NCBI GenBank assembly: GCA_037783415.1
Contig: JAZGTN010000025.1
Coordinates: forward strand, 4,464,001 to 4,528,000
From: Leptasterias polaris
Taxonomy: Eukaryota; Echinodermata; Asteroidea; Forcipulatida; Asteriidae
Reading direction: 5' to 3'
Length of the DNA: 64,000 nt
The notes under the pieces were generated by a model. The model saw nothing but the letters and a program-made list of their open reading frames with translations. It had not been told where the DNA came from and did not search any database. Below, one piece after another: positions 25,001 to 40,000 of the stretch. Within the stretch, counting starts at the first letter, position 1, and each line of letters opens with the position of its first letter. The position numbers and the translations under genes are program-made.

Positions 25001-28000
25001 TTGAACTCAACCTTTCCAGTGCTCAAGCTAGGATATGTTATATCTGTGTTTGTTTTCCTGGAAAAATTACGTCATCAATTGTGACATGACGTCACCTTTA
25101 ATGTGCAGTTTTACAAGAACTTTAGCCAGAGTAATAAATCCTTGGTCAAATGCATGTATCAAGCTGATGTGTTACCTCAAAAAGTTTAGCGTCCTGCCAA
25201 AACACCTTGTTTTTGTTTTATAACAAAACCGTACATTTAGTTGCAACTGATTTTAGTTATTTGTTATAATATTAAAACCAACCGTTATTCAGCAATTGGG
25301 AATGTTACTGAAGCAGGAACAAACAATCTAAATTAGGTACATACCTTCTTTGCAACTCTTGCAAGCCAATCTGAGAGTTCCATTGCCCTTGCTCGGATTG
25401 CTAAGGGAAATAACTTCTAGACGGGCAGCCCTTACTTCTCTAGGAATGTCTGAAGTGGCAAATAGCACAGACTTCACAGTGTCCCCATCCAAAAGTGCGG
25501 TTAAGCCCTTGAAGAAAATAACCAACAATGTTTTGGGGTTACTTCATGCAGTATAAAAAAGTTAAAATGCAAAAAATCGTTAATGGCCTGACGTTTCAAC
25601 TTTTGCAAAGTCTTTCTCGAATCTTTTTACTCGAAAATTTCTTTTTAGTATTCGTGAAAGACTCTGCTAGGGTCAAATATTGCTAGGTTATTGCTTAAAT
25701 ACCATATGTCCTTTTAATTTGCAACAGCCAATTCTATTTTCTTAATATATAATAGTACATGTATTTTGATTAACAAGTAATGAGTGGTTTATTTCAAACA
25801 CTACACCAAACTGACCTCGTTGCTGCCTACAATCTTGTCGAATTCACCGTTATCTTCAGTCTGGATGTAAACTGCGAACCGTAATTCGCTTTTTTCTTCA
25901 GGAGTACCTTGAAGGTCTACACCGACAAGTTTTACAGGTGTCTCAAAGTCAACCGTCACGCTCGGTCTGTCCTGACGAGGAACATTAGCGGTCGGTATGG
26001 TGTAGCTCCATGGCAACTCATTGTTGATGAGAGAAGTCTCTTCACCTCCGGCTGGAGATGTTTGACGGCTCATCTCAGATCCTTTCTCCCCCTCAACACA
26101 GTACTCTGGTAATGATAAAGTAACATACGATGGGAAATGTTTTATTTAATGTATCATTAAGAACTTCCTCATCATTTATTGTAAAACTTGAAACCTGCAC
26201 AAATAATGTGTCTTTCGAATACATTTCCGGTTACTTTGTCTCATTTTATTCTAATGTCTACAGTTCACAATTGAATTTTACCTGCTGTTGTTGGAGCAAC
26301 TGTCGTTGTTGTTGTACTCTCTGTTGTAGTTGTCCCTTCAGGAGTGGTGACTATTGTCGTCGTTGTAGGTGCATACGTTGTTGTGGTTTCTGGTGTAGTT
26401 GTGGTCGTTGTTGTTACCATAGTGGTTTCAATTTTCTCTGGTGTCGTGGTTGAGACAGTTGTAGTTACCTCTTTAGTTGTTGTTGGGGTAACAGTACCTG
26501 CTGAACGAGAGATATAAATCCATAAATATTTTCAGAGCTGAAACTTAGAATGTTGTCAGATCCTATACACTTTATACAGTCCAATTTAAATAGTTTACTT
26601 TAATCAATGAAAGCTTTCCATCTGCTTGATGACTTATTAAACTACTTACGTTTTGCACAGCCTTCAAACTCCACTTGGAAACTGGCCTTTTTATCAGAAG
26701 GCACATTGATATTCGAGAGGGTAACCTCAGTGACGTTATCAAGTTGATTAAATGGTAGAGAAACAGTGACTTTCTGCGTGATGTCAGCACCCAAAGGAAC
26801 ATTGAACACCTGTCATGGAAATTTATTCAGATATAGTTTATTTATAGGCATCACGACTACACTTTGACTATTCTGTTGAATTTCTACAACCTATTTACAC
26901 TTGATGCAATTGAATTGTTGACCAGCTCTTGCTGCTGGGCGTTATGATGTTATTTGTGTGTTGAAGCTCAATCAGTTTGAATGTTCTTATTTTACCGGTG
27001 AATACTAAATGGGTGAAATTCAATTAGGCCTACTCCTTTTGACTGTTGAATGCTGATTCAATGGAGCATGAGCCGGGTTTTTAAATAAATAGATTTTTTT
27101 TTAAATTGGCCGGGAAAAACAAGACATACATGAACAAAAAGACAATAGTTGATAGCAAACAGGTTGTACACTATTTGTTAAAGAAGTTTGTTGTCCTTTG
27201 TTATAACTATGAAATATATCCAACGTTGTCCGATGATCAGACTTTTATTGTGAAAAAAAAAAAAAATATATACGACAAACACTCACCCGACTGTCTGGAT
27301 AACGACGGTTCTTGTATCATACAAATAAAAATCAGAACAATTTTTGTAAAAAAAAAAAGCGCTGTTCATTTTGACGCAAAAACCGGGATCAAAAACGTCC
27401 TGAGTATCATTCCTCACTTACCTGTATATCTCTTGACTTCTCATTAACGACTTCCTTCTGAGAGTCATCTCCAAACCGTTTATAGCTCATGGTGTAACTA
27501 GTTATAGCATTACCAGCAGCGTCTCCCTGTAGCTGAACACCAGTTAGTGTTACCGGGGTATTGAACGAAACGACGAGGCTTGGTGTCGGTGTGGTTGTTC
27601 CATCCGATTCCGATCGCTTTCGTTCATAGGCACGAAGTACTTCAGCACAGTTTTCTGAGGAAAGAGAGAAGATACTTGTTATGAAGAAGTAAAACACCCC
27701 AGGATCACGTTTTATAATAAACTCTCTTAAGCAATGACTTATGAGATACAAACACAAGACTACAAGACTATAAAATTATTGACGCTCGTTTGTAAACCTC
27801 ATGGTGAAACGTACCTTTTGTTACTGGCGTTGGTGTTGTTGTAGTGGTAACAGTAGTAGTAGAAGAGGTTGTTGTTTCAGCTGCAGTGCTTGCTGTTGTT
27901 GTCGTTGTTGTAGTTTCCTTATTCGTTGTGGGAGTTGTTACTGTTGTTGGTAGAGTTGTAACTACAGTTGTCATCCTAGTGGTAGAGGGCCTTGGCGCTG

Positions 28001-31000
28001 TTAAAATGTATTAAACAAAGAAGATGTTGCTACAAATTTTCTATATGGGTTCATCACAGGCACAACTTAGAAACAAACTGTCCCATGAAACGCCCATAGT
28101 TTCACCCCAGCATTGCAACCCCGAAATTACACGGCACGTTTTCGTGACAGTAAAAATCATTCGTTTAAAACTGAAAACATTTATCTTTGTTTTTTTTTAA
28201 AGCAAAGTCAAATCACACTTACATCTACGTTGTTTAGTGGTTGTAGGATTTATCGACTTTTCAGTCTCTGTTGAAAAACCAACAACAAAAGGGTGAATTA
28301 ACGGCAGTTTTTTATTTACATAAAGAAAGTAAGGTTTGATAAAACAAAGAGTATCGTTTTTTAACTTTACTAAAAATGTGGTAACGGTAAATTTTTACAG
28401 GGAAAAAGCACATATAGGTATTATGATTTTGGTTTTAAACCAAGCTTTTTATAAAAATGAAACCTTAATTTATTTCTTAATTCTTTGAAATGTCAGACAA
28501 GGCACTAAAGAGGACTTTCTCCTTTATGAAAATGTTTTTGGTTGCAGACGTTGTAACTGTCAGAAATGTTTTGCAATTAAAAATTTTACAGTGTAAGAGG
28601 TTGTTGAACTAGATACAGAAAGGTTCTTTATCAAACAAAAATTACTTTCTCACCTAGGACAGTCCTTTCTGTGATAGTTGCCTCTGGAGCTGTAGTAACC
28701 TGTATAGTTGTAGTTAGCTCAGTGGTTGGTGCAGTAGTCGTACTTGGAGTAGTCGTAATGCGTTTGGTTGTTACCTCTGTAGTTGTTGGCTTGCCTGTTA
28801 GAAAAATAGTATAAAACATATGGTGAAAAATTAAAATTTTACACATCGAACAAGAAAAATGTTACACCTTGTGGTCAGGAAAGAATGTTTACATATGAGC
28901 AAAGAACATGAAACACCATATTCTGGAAACAAAAATTACACAATGTAACACCTACTCGTTGAAGTAGTAATCAGAGGGGTTGTATTTATTACAGCTGTCG
29001 TCTCCTCTACTACTGTTGTTGATGCCAGTGTGGTACTGACAGTTGTTATAGTTGTAGCTTTTGTGGTTGTTGTTGGTGTGGTTGTGGTTGTAGGTGCAAT
29101 AGTGGTTGTTGTAGTTGCAACTGGAGTTGTTGTTTGTGCAACTGTGGTTGTTGTAGGTGCAACTGTGGTTGTTGTAGATGCCGTTGTGGTTGTGGTTGGT
29201 TCTGTTGTGGTTGTTGTCGGCGCCGTTGTGGTTGTTGTAGGTGCAACTGTAGTCGTTGTAGGTGCAACTGTGGTTGTTGTAGGTGCAACTGTGGTTGTTG
29301 GTACGGTTGTTGTTGTTACGACAGTGGTTGTTTGTTCTGTTACAGCGCCTGTGTGGGTTAAAGTCAAGAGTGTTGATATTAGTTTTTGACTAGTTTCAAT
29401 GACATTAAAACCAGCACTGATTCATTGCTTGGGAAGGTTACTGGAAATAAGAAGGGACAATCTTAAACAGTGTCCTTACCCTCCTGGCAGCTCTTGAACG
29501 CCAGCCTAAGCGTTCCCGTACTATTGCTCGAATTGCTCAGGGAAATAACTTCCAGACGAGCTGCCCTTACTTCTCCAGGAATATCTGAAGTGGCAAATAG
29601 CACAGACTTCACAGTGTCCCCATCCAAAAATGCAGATGTGTCCTTGAAATAAAATAGCAACGATGTTTTAGGTTACATCATGTCATATAAACAAGTGTAT
29701 ATTGGCAAATAATTTATAAGTGGTGTGTTTAAAAAAGGTATTCGAAACTAACCTCGCTGCCTCCTACGATCTCGTCAAAGTTGTCTTCGGTCTTGATGTA
29801 AACTGCAAACCGTAATTCACCCTTTTCTTCAGCAGTACCTTGAAGGTCTACACCAACAAGTTTTACAGGTGTCTGAAAGTCAACCGTCACGCTCGGTCTG
29901 TTCTGACGAGGAACATTAGCGGTCGGTATGGTGTAGCTCCATGTCAACTCATTGTTGATGAGAGAAGTCTCATTACCTCCGGCTGGAGATGTTTGACGGC
30001 TCTTCTCAGATCCCTTTTCTTCCTCGACACAGTAATCTAGTGGTAACAAGGTAAACATGGTGAAAAAATACCTGGCTAATTGAGCTTCCTACCATGCATC
30101 AAATTTAGACACACATACCAAATAAAAATCAAGTTAACAAGTTTTGTGAAAATTAAACGTTATCTTCGGTAGTGTACCTGCAAATGTTTGCAAAAAATAC
30201 ATTGTTTACTTGCTGTAAGTTTTACTACGACTATTTCACTGTTTGGGGCTTAAACTACAAATGAACAACTAAATATACTAAACATATGAACAAAGGTTTT
30301 TTTGCAGTACGTCTTATTATTGTCTCTTTGATCCAAATAACCACCATGTTGAACTTGGAACATTTCACAGGTTTTTACTTTTAGTCTTACCCGCTGTTGT
30401 TGGAGCAACAGTCGTTGTTGTTGTACTTTCTTTTGTAGTTGTCCCTTCAGGAGTGGTTACTATTGTGGTCGTTGTAGGTGCAGACGTTGTTGTGGTTTCT
30501 GGTGTAGTTGTGGTCGTTGTTGTTACCATAGTGGTTTCAATCTTCTCTGGTGTTGTGGTTGACACGGTTGTAGTTACCTCTTTAGTTGTTGTTGGGGTAA
30601 CAGTACCTGCTGAACGAGAGATATAAATCCATAACTATTATCATTGCTCAAACTTAGAATGTTGTCAGATCCTGTACTTGAAACGGTCCCATTTAAATAG
30701 TTTACTTTAATCAATGAAAGCTTGCCATCTACTTGATGACTTATTAAACTACTTACGTTTTGCACAGCCTTCAATCTCCACTTGGAAACTGGCCTTTTTA
30801 TCAGAAGGCACAATGATATTCGAGAGGGTAACCTCAGTGACGTTATCAAGTTGATTAAATGGTAGAGAAACAGTGACTTTCTGCGTGATGTCATCACCAA
30901 AAGGAACATTGAACACCTGTCATGGAAATTTATTCAGATATAGTTTATTTATAGGCATCACGACTACACTTTGACTATTCTGAAGTTGAATTTCTACAAC

Positions 31001-34000
31001 CTATTTACACTTGATGAAATTGAATGGTTGACCAGCTGTTGCTGCTGGGCGTTATGAAGTTATTTGTGTGTTGAAGCTCAATCAGTTTGAATGTTGTTAT
31101 TTTATCGGTGAATACTAAATGGGTGAAATTCAAATAGGCCTACTCCTTTTGGATATTGAAAGGTGATTTAATGGAGCATGAGCCGGGTTTTAAAATAAAT
31201 ACATTTTTTTTACAAATTGGCCGGGAATATCTTCATTAGAAAATATTTCAGACAATAGAGTAAACAGTTAAAGTACATTGAAATGCAGAGAAAACATTTT
31301 GGACACAAAAAACAAAAAAACAAAAAACAAACCCAGGAGAACCTGGAAACAAGGCATACATGAACAAACATACAATAGTTGATAGCAAACAGATTGTACA
31401 CACTTTGTTAAAGAAGTTTGTTGTCCTTTGTTATGTGCACGGTTGTACGATGATCAAACTTTTATTGTGCGTTTTGTTTTCTTATATAAGACAAACAACC
31501 ACCCGACTGTCTGGATAATGACGGTTCTTATATCATACAAATAAAATCAGAACAGTTTTTGTACTAATAAAAGCGCTGAAGCACAAACCGGAAGCAAAAA
31601 CGTCCCGAGTATCATTCCTCACTTACCTGTATATCTCCTGACTTCTCATTAACGACTTTCTTCTGAGAGTCATCTCCAAACCGTTTATAGCTCACTGTGT
31701 AACTAATTATAGCATTACCATCAGCGTCTCCCTGTAGCTGAACACCAGTTAGTGTTACCGGGGTTGTGAACGAAACGACGAGGCTTGGTGTCGGTGTGGT
31801 TGTTCCATCCGATTCAGATCGCTCTCGTTCATATGCACGAAGTACATCAGCACAGTTTTCTGAGGAAAGAGAGAGTATAGTAGTTACACAGAAGTAAAAC
31901 TCTCTTAACAAACAAACAAAACTGAAACATTTCAAAAATAATGTATTAACATCATGATCATTGTTAAGCAATGACTTATGACATACAAACACAATACTAC
32001 AAGACTATAAATTATTGACGCTCGTTTGTAAACCTCATGGTGAAAGGTACCTTTTGTTACTGCTGTTGGTGTTGTTGTAGTGGTAACAGTAGTTGTAGAA
32101 GTGGCTGAAGTTTCAGCTGCAGTGCTTTCTGTTGTCGTCGTCGTTGTTGTTTCCTTAGTTGTTGTTGGAGCAATTGTTGTTGTCGGAACAGTGGTAACAA
32201 TAGTGGTTATAGTAGTCGTAGATGGCTTTTCAGCTGATTAATAAAACAAGAAAACGTTATAACAATGCATTTTAAATTGTTCAAAAAACTTTACTCTTGC
32301 CTTTACATCTGAGCTCCCCCACCCGCAGGTGATTTATCAATCCCCAAGATCTTGGACATGTGAACACCAAACGTGGATATGTTAACAAAAACATTCTACA
32401 TTTCCTTTTCAAGAGAATACTCCTGCCTGAAAATGTATGCTACAATGTATTTGATTATATACATATAAAAACAAGTTTTAATCTTTAATTTGGTGCTATT
32501 TTCTTGTTCACATAGAGCAAAATGTTGGTGTTTCATGACTTACTGGTGACTGTTGTAGTTTCTGTGGTAGTCGCCTCTGTTGTCATGGTCACTATCTTGG
32601 TTGTTGTCTGCTCAGTAGTTGGTACTGTAGTTGTACTTGGAGTGGTTGTAATTTGTGTGGTTGTTACTTCTTTAGTGGTCGTCAAAGCTGCACGAAAAAA
32701 ATTAATTACACCAATAAAAACCAATAGTTTTTAAAATGATTTCAGGAAAAAATGTGGTATTATCCTTACCCTCTTTGCAACTCTTGAAAGCCAGCCGTAG
32801 AGTTCCAGTGGTTTTGTCCGTAACACTTAGCTGAATAATTTCCAGACGAGCTGCTCTTACTGCTCTGGGAATGTCTGAGATGGCAAACAACACATTCTTG
32901 ATGGTGTCTCCATCCAACATTTCAACCATATTCTACAAACGGGAAACATCAAAAGTAATTTTAGGTTTTTGAATACATTACATATTAAAATAAACTAAGG
33001 AGAAAACACCTTTTGAATTTCAATCAGTAAACCTACTCTGAAGATTTTGAAAATGGACAGAAGTTCTTACCTCACTACTGCCGATGAACTGATCAAAGTC
33101 TCCGTCTTGGTCAGTCTTGACATAAACTGCGAACCGTAATTTACCCTTTTCTTCAGCAGTACCTTGAAGGTCTACACCAACAAGTTTTACAGGTGTCTGA
33201 AAGTCAACCGTCACGCTCGGTCTGTCCTGACGAGGAACATTAGCGGTCGGTATGGTGTAGTTCCATGGCAACTCATTGTTGATGAGAGAAGTCTCTTCAC
33301 CTCCGGCTGGAGATGTTTGACGGCTCGTCTCAGATCCCTTTTCTTCCTCGACACAGTAATCTAGTGGTAACGAGGTACACACGGTGAAACAATACCTAAC
33401 TATTTGAGCTTCCTACCATGCATCAAATTTAAACACACATACAAAATAAAAATCAAGTTAACAAGTTTTGTGAAAATTAAACTTTACTTTCGGTAGCACA
33501 AAAAATACTTTGAATTCTTGTGTAAGGGGTGAAATTTCCATCCTTGTATTGTGTATGGTCTGGGTTAAGGTTTAGGTCCCATCCTTACAATTTTATAGGA
33601 GTAGCACCCCTCTAGTTTATTATTGGGTTTTTTCTTTAGTGCCAAGGAGTGTGATCCCTTACCAGCTATAAACAAAGCAATCTTGATAGGGACCAGGTGG
33701 TCACTGGCCCCTTAAGTGTTTTTTGCCCATATAGCAGACCGGCAGTAGGGAGACAACATCAACTCTCCTTTCACTCCTGAATAACGTGCATTTTCTCTGC
33801 CTAGAAGTCTTGTCTGTTGTGGATTTGGTAAGTCGAAAATAACATTTACTTCTCACTTTTAATATTCTTAACTTTTCCACTGTATTTGACTTTTACACGA
33901 AAATGGCTTTGTATTTTGACAAATGTATGTCAAAAGATTCTTTAAAGTACATCAGCATTTTATATCCATTGAAGAGGAGTTTATTTTGTAAAGTCTGCCT

Positions 34001-37000
34001 AGATTTAATTTAGGGGCAGAATGAGAGTACAATTTAGCTCCAGATGTTGCGTTTAGTTTATTAAGGATAATCTCTGTGCTTTTAGTTTTGTTAGTTTTGG
34101 GTTATTTTACATTTGTGCGGTTGTCTTTTAAAGGCATGTTGATAGTTTTAGAATTCATGTCTTTGCCCATGTCTAACTGGATTTATGAAGGTTTGAGTGC
34201 CTCATTTTATTCTGTATAGAGTTTTCTATTTTGTGTTGAACAAGGAATTGCCATTCGATCATTTTAAATTAAATCCCAAAATAACTCATGGTGGGTTTTA
34301 TGGAAAGTTAGCGAAATTTAAATGTATGACTCTACGTGATTGACAGAGTAAATTCACTGTTCCATTCATGGAGGTGTGGTTTTCCCACAGTCTCAGAGAT
34401 GCAGAATTTGTTGTTTGTTTTAAAGTTAATTTGCTGAGACAATCAGGTTTCAACTTGTCCAAGTCCCTTTGCCATTAGTTATCCTCACTGTTTTGGTTTT
34501 ATGTTAGATCCATTACTGTAGTGGTCAACAGGTTGTTTATCATGTACTCAATAGATTTTGACTAGTCTAATTCCTACTGAATATTCATTAAGTACGTGTA
34601 CCCTTAGGAGACTTGCCTTCTGGAAACCACACATGGTGCATAGTTTTTCTCCCTAAGGCTGTGACCCAGTAAGGCTGTGACCCAGTAGTGGCCTACCCTC
34701 AATTTGTTGTACTAGTTCTTTGGTTTTTAATAGATTGGTGTTGAGTTTACACTACTGTAAGGACATTGTTTAATAATCAGTAGGATATGGATTGTTGGGT
34801 GACTTAGGCAACTCTAATGTTCTTGTTACTGGCTTTGGTTTGCTCAATAAGTATTCACAAGAGAGTTAGTGGTTTGTTCTGTTTTGTAATGCAGCCTACA
34901 AGAAAACTAGAATGTAGTCATGTGTGTAGTGGAAATTTTATGTATTTTGTCTACTCAGTAATCATATCCGTTTTAATATGGTATTTTAAATTCTTGCATT
35001 TATCCTTTTATATATCCTCATTTTGGTATTTTCTTTTATATCTTTGCCTTATACAGGTTGTTTAAGCTATTTTGTTTTAATTTGTAACCCTCTTTGATAC
35101 TGTGTTGGTTTTTTTGTTTTGGTGGTTTTTTAGTGGTTTCTATAAATTCTTTTTTTAAAGTATTCTGGGTTTAGTTCAATAGTTCAATAGTGTTTGGGTT
35201 TTGGTTTAGAGTTTACTTAATTTGTTGCTATATTTCGATCACTGGTTTTATTTTTGGTCATCGCCTCATAATCAATAAAGTTATTTTGTTTTTTGTTTTT
35301 TTTGCTTGTTGAGAAACCTACATTTTGAGTCCCTGTCCTACTTTTTGCATTTCCTCGCGTCTTAACCCTATTCGATCCTTAGATTAATTGAGTTTTGCTG
35401 AAGTGAGTTTCCCCAGTGCATAGTTTTATTTAGTTTTATTCAAGCGGTCCATTTTTCAGGGTTACATTTTTTTTGGTGGAGAATCCGGGTAGGGTTTATG
35501 TTCATTCGCAACTTAGCCAGGAATTTATTTTTCAATAGAAACGTTTTTGAACCAACACAGTATTTAGGGAGGGAAGCATTTTAAACACGGGATGGCAGAG
35601 ACACCAAGCCTACCAACGATGTACACATATCTAAAGTCAGCCGAACCACCTGTGCTGACCCCATACTCATCAGTCTTCCAGCAGTATGGTCAAGCTGCGG
35701 AGAAGCTTCCGATGACACCACTTCAAATGCTGGACTTTGATCCTGTTGATAACAAAATGGCTACTGCCCCACTCCAGATGGCTATCCCTAGTCCACATGT
35801 CCCCCCAACAACGCCATCACACCCCCTACAGACGTTGACGACCCACCAGGTGAAGAACGTCCCCACCTTCACCGGGCGAGACAAGCATGGACCCAGAGTA
35901 AACGACTGGGTCAGGGATATGCGTTACCTGATCGAGGTGAAGGGGAGTGCTCCTGGACCACGGCAGTTCCACGACGGTGTGCGACATACGGGCGGCAAGG
36001 CTCGTGATGTTCTACTTAACCTGGAGAGCAGGGTACCAGATGACCTCTCTGCTGAGACCGCATTCAAGGAACTGTTGGAAGAGTACGGAAGCGACCGGCT
36101 ACCTTACTCCCCTATGGCCAAATTCTATTCCAGGACCCAACATGAGGGAGAGTCAGCCACTGACTATGCGGTTGCTCTCGAGGCAACACTGAGAGAGGTG
36201 GACGAGTCTAGGCGGAGGCGAGGAGGCTCCACAGGACACCAAGATGGCCGAGATGAAATGTTGGCTACCCAATTCATGTTTGGATTGAGGGATCTGACGG
36301 TGAAGAAGCGTCTAGCACCAATGCAGCCGCGCTCTCGGACATTTAAGGAACTACGTCGCGAGCTACATGTCATTGTTGAGGAGGAGCTACAGGCAGATGA
36401 TATTCGTAGGCGGAGACCCTCATACGCTATGAATCAGACGGTGGAAGCAGAGAGAGGTCTTGAGCAGACAGGCAGCAAGGAGAGGCACACAGACACCACT
36501 CAACAACAAATAACCCAACAGCTCAGTGACCTTCGAACACTGCATCAGGAGCAGATTGGAGTTCTGAGCCGTTTGCTGACCGAACAAGAACAACACAACC
36601 ACCGGCTGAGGGCACTGGAAGGTAACCTCTTTTCTTCTCGGGCAGGAACGAGTCACCAGGCACAGCAGCAGCGGCAGCAACGCAATAGGCCATGGTTTGG
36701 CGGTTGCTACAACTGCGGAGATGTACAGCACTTTGCCAGAAATTGCCCACATAACCGCCTTGCCCATGGACCCCCCCGGCAGCAGAGAGATGCCCCAGCG
36801 ACTGCCAGTCCAGCAACTCACCAGCAACTCACCAGCAACTCACCAGCAACTCACCAGCGGATGTAGGGCTGTCAGCGGGTTTATCAAGGAAGTGCCCCAC
36901 CTATTCAACCCCTAGCAAACCGTCCTTCCCAGAAGATGTTGTAGAGAGAACCGCTGAGCTACCTTTGGCTGGACCAGTCAACCGAGCAGAGATCAGGGTC

Positions 37001-40000
37001 TCCGGGGTTCTTTGTACAGCACTACTGGATACAGGATCCCAAGTGACAACAGTGACAGACGAATTTGTGGCAAAACATCCCTGTTTGAAACAACAGTTGC
37101 CACGGTCTGCTGATATTACCATTAGAGGAGCCGGAGGACAGACGGTCCCAAATCTCGGCATTATTCTCGTTGATGTCATGGTTTTGGGTCAGCAGATTAG
37201 TAAAGTCCCTGTCTTCATCGTTAAATCAACCCCTTTCAGACGTGATACCCCATTCCTCGTCGGAACTAATGTCATCCGTGCCAGTCGAGACAAGTTGAAG
37301 TCTGCCCATGGACGGAAGTTCATGAAGAAGAGTCCGGAGATACCCCAGCCTTGGTTCCAAGCTTTTCAGTTCGTTAATGGAGATGGAGGTGATTTAGCAG
37401 GAGAAACTTGGGACATTGGGTTCCTGAGATATGCTGGGAGGCAACCGTTAGTTTTACAACCCGGGAAGGAAGTCATCATTTCAGCAAAGGCCCCCGCATC
37501 TACTCGGGAAAGGAGCATAACTGCCCTGGTAGAAGGTGACGGCACCAAGGGACTCGCCGTTGGACGGATGTTGGTGGATGTCAAGAATGGCAGAGCACCA
37601 GTGCGCTTGTGTAATATGTCGGATCATACCGTGACGCTCAGACGACATGCAAGGGTGGCAATTCTTTCCTGCGTGGAAGAGGTAAATTCATCGAATACCC
37701 ATGGCTGTGCAGAGGCAATGGTGATGGAGCAAGAGACGACTGGTTCATGCACGATACCAGACGTTGACCTCGATAGTCCATCCCTGACCTCAATCGAAAG
37801 AAAGGCCGTTGAGGAACTCCTAGCCAAGAATGGAGATGTGTTTTCACGGAGCAATCTAGACGTGGGGTCCACCACCACCATAGAACATGCGATTCCACTC
37901 ACCGATCCTACCCCTTTCCGGATGCCCTACAGGAGAATACCCCCTTCTCAATTCCAAGAAGTTCGGAGCCACGTTGAAGAACTTAAGGAAGCTGGGATTA
38001 TCAAACCCAGCCAGAGTCCATTTGCGTCACCAATAGTTATTGTACAAAAGAAAGATGGGAAGATCCGACTCTGCGTAGACTACAGGAGGCTAAATTCCAA
38101 GACCGTGCGAGATGCTTACCCCCTCCCCAGAATAGAAGAGGCGCTAGACGCTCTCGGGAAAGCCAAGTACTTCTCATGTTTAGACTTAACCTCTGGATAT
38201 CACCAGGTCAAGATGGCAGCCGAGGATCAACCGAAGACGGCTTTTACTTCGCCGATGGGCCTCTTTGAGTTCACTCGAATGCCTTTCGGACTCGTGAATG
38301 CTCCAGGAACATTTCAGCGGCTCATGTCTACTGTGTTTGGCGATATGAGTTTCGAGAGTGTACTCATCTATCTGGACGATATCATAGTCTTTAGTAGCAC
38401 AGTAGAAGAGCACATTCAGCGCCTTCAAAAGGTATTCGCCAGACTACGGGAACATGGATTGAAGCTTAAACCTTCAAAATGTCAACTGTTCCAGACCAGT
38501 GTACGGTATCTTGGCCATGTGGTGTCAACCGATGGTATTACCACCGATCCAGAAAAGACTTCTGCAGTCAAGACATGGCCGGTCCCCACATCCAAGAAGG
38601 ACGTTCGATCTTTTTGGGGCATTACTGGCTACTACCGAAGATTTGTGAAAAATTACACCAAGGTAGCTGCACCATTGTTTGGTCTAACAGGAGGGAAACG
38701 GGGTGTGAAGGATACACCATTTGTCTGGTCCACAGAATGCCAGGTCTCCTTCGAAACACTCATTGGCCGACTAACATCCGCACCGATCCTGGCGTATCCC
38801 GACTATGAACGCCCTTTCATCTTACAGACGGATGCATCCCATGAAGGTCTGGGAGCTGTGCTCGTGCAGGAACAGGATGGCCGTGAGCGGGTAATTGCCT
38901 ATGCTAGCCGCACACTAACTCCCTCAGAAGCCAAATACCCAGCTCACAAGCTTGAGTTCAAGGCACTCCATTGGGCCCTTACGTCAAAGTTTCGGGACTA
39001 CCTGTATGGAAACAGCGTGACAGCCGTCACTGACAACAACCCCCTTACGTATGTGTTGGAGAAGGCCAAGCTCGATGCAACAGGGCAACGCTGGGTGAAC
39101 GACCTTGCCATTTTCAACCTCAACATCACTTACCGGCCGGGCAAGTCTAACGGGAATGCAGACTCCTTATCCCGTATATCTAGGGAGGAGGTCGCCAGAA
39201 TACTCGATATGACTGAGCAGAAGTCGGTAAGGGAACAGACAAATCCAGACACTGTGGGGACCTACGTACAGACCATGACTGCCTCACCCCAGGAAGTTCC
39301 ACATCAGAATCCTAGCCAAAGTACAACAGCGTCTGGTTCAGAAGGAGGAGTTTTAGATTCCCATCACAGACGTCAGGAGTTAGGAGGTACCAGTTGTGTG
39401 CTGGCTGGCACTATTAATCTGTTGGAGGCTCAAGGGGCAGACCCAACTATCAGCCGGTTAATTGAGATGAAGTCCACTCCACAAGGCAAACCTGGAGAGC
39501 GACAAACTCGGCGTGAACCGAAAGCTGTACGAAGGTTAGTTCGAACATGGGAAAATCTTCACGTAGGAGCTGGACTTCTCTTCTTCCGTAAAGATGACTG
39601 CATGCCGGTTAAGAATCTTCTTGTTCTCCCTCTGGCCCTAAGACATCAAATTCTGGCGCACCTGCATGATAAAATGGGCCATCTGAGTTTCAACAAGACC
39701 CTACAACTGGTTCAAGATAGGTACTACTGGCCCAACATGTATTCTGAAACACAAGCTTACATTGCTAGGTGTAAGAGGTGTACTCTTCGGAAGACACCGG
39801 ACAACAAGAGGCGAGCTGGCTTACAGAGCATTAAGACTTCACGTCCTTTAGAGCTGATCTGCATCGATTTCCTTAGTCTGGAGAGATCGAGGAGTGGCCA
39901 TGAACACATCCTGGTAGTGACAGATCACTTCACTCGCTATGCCCAAGCCTACCCAGCAAAGGACCAGAAGGCAACCACAGTGGCCAAAATCTTGTGGCAG

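Noticed and set aside
29030..29389. Val-rich and Cys-rich plus-strand frames over the Thr linkers (also 7820, 9452, 14108, 26130, 43126, 46110)
   Set aside because: Complements of ACA/ACT-rich exons naturally read GTT/GTA/TGT; no domain, start context or splice logic supports them.
34817..35065. 82-codon open frame inside each LTR
   Set aside because: Present in both LTRs only because they are identical; hydrophobic low-complexity product with no recognisable domain.
36420..36827. 135-codon minus-strand frame opposite gag (and other antisense frames over pol)
   Set aside because: Shadow of intact gag/pol coding sequence.
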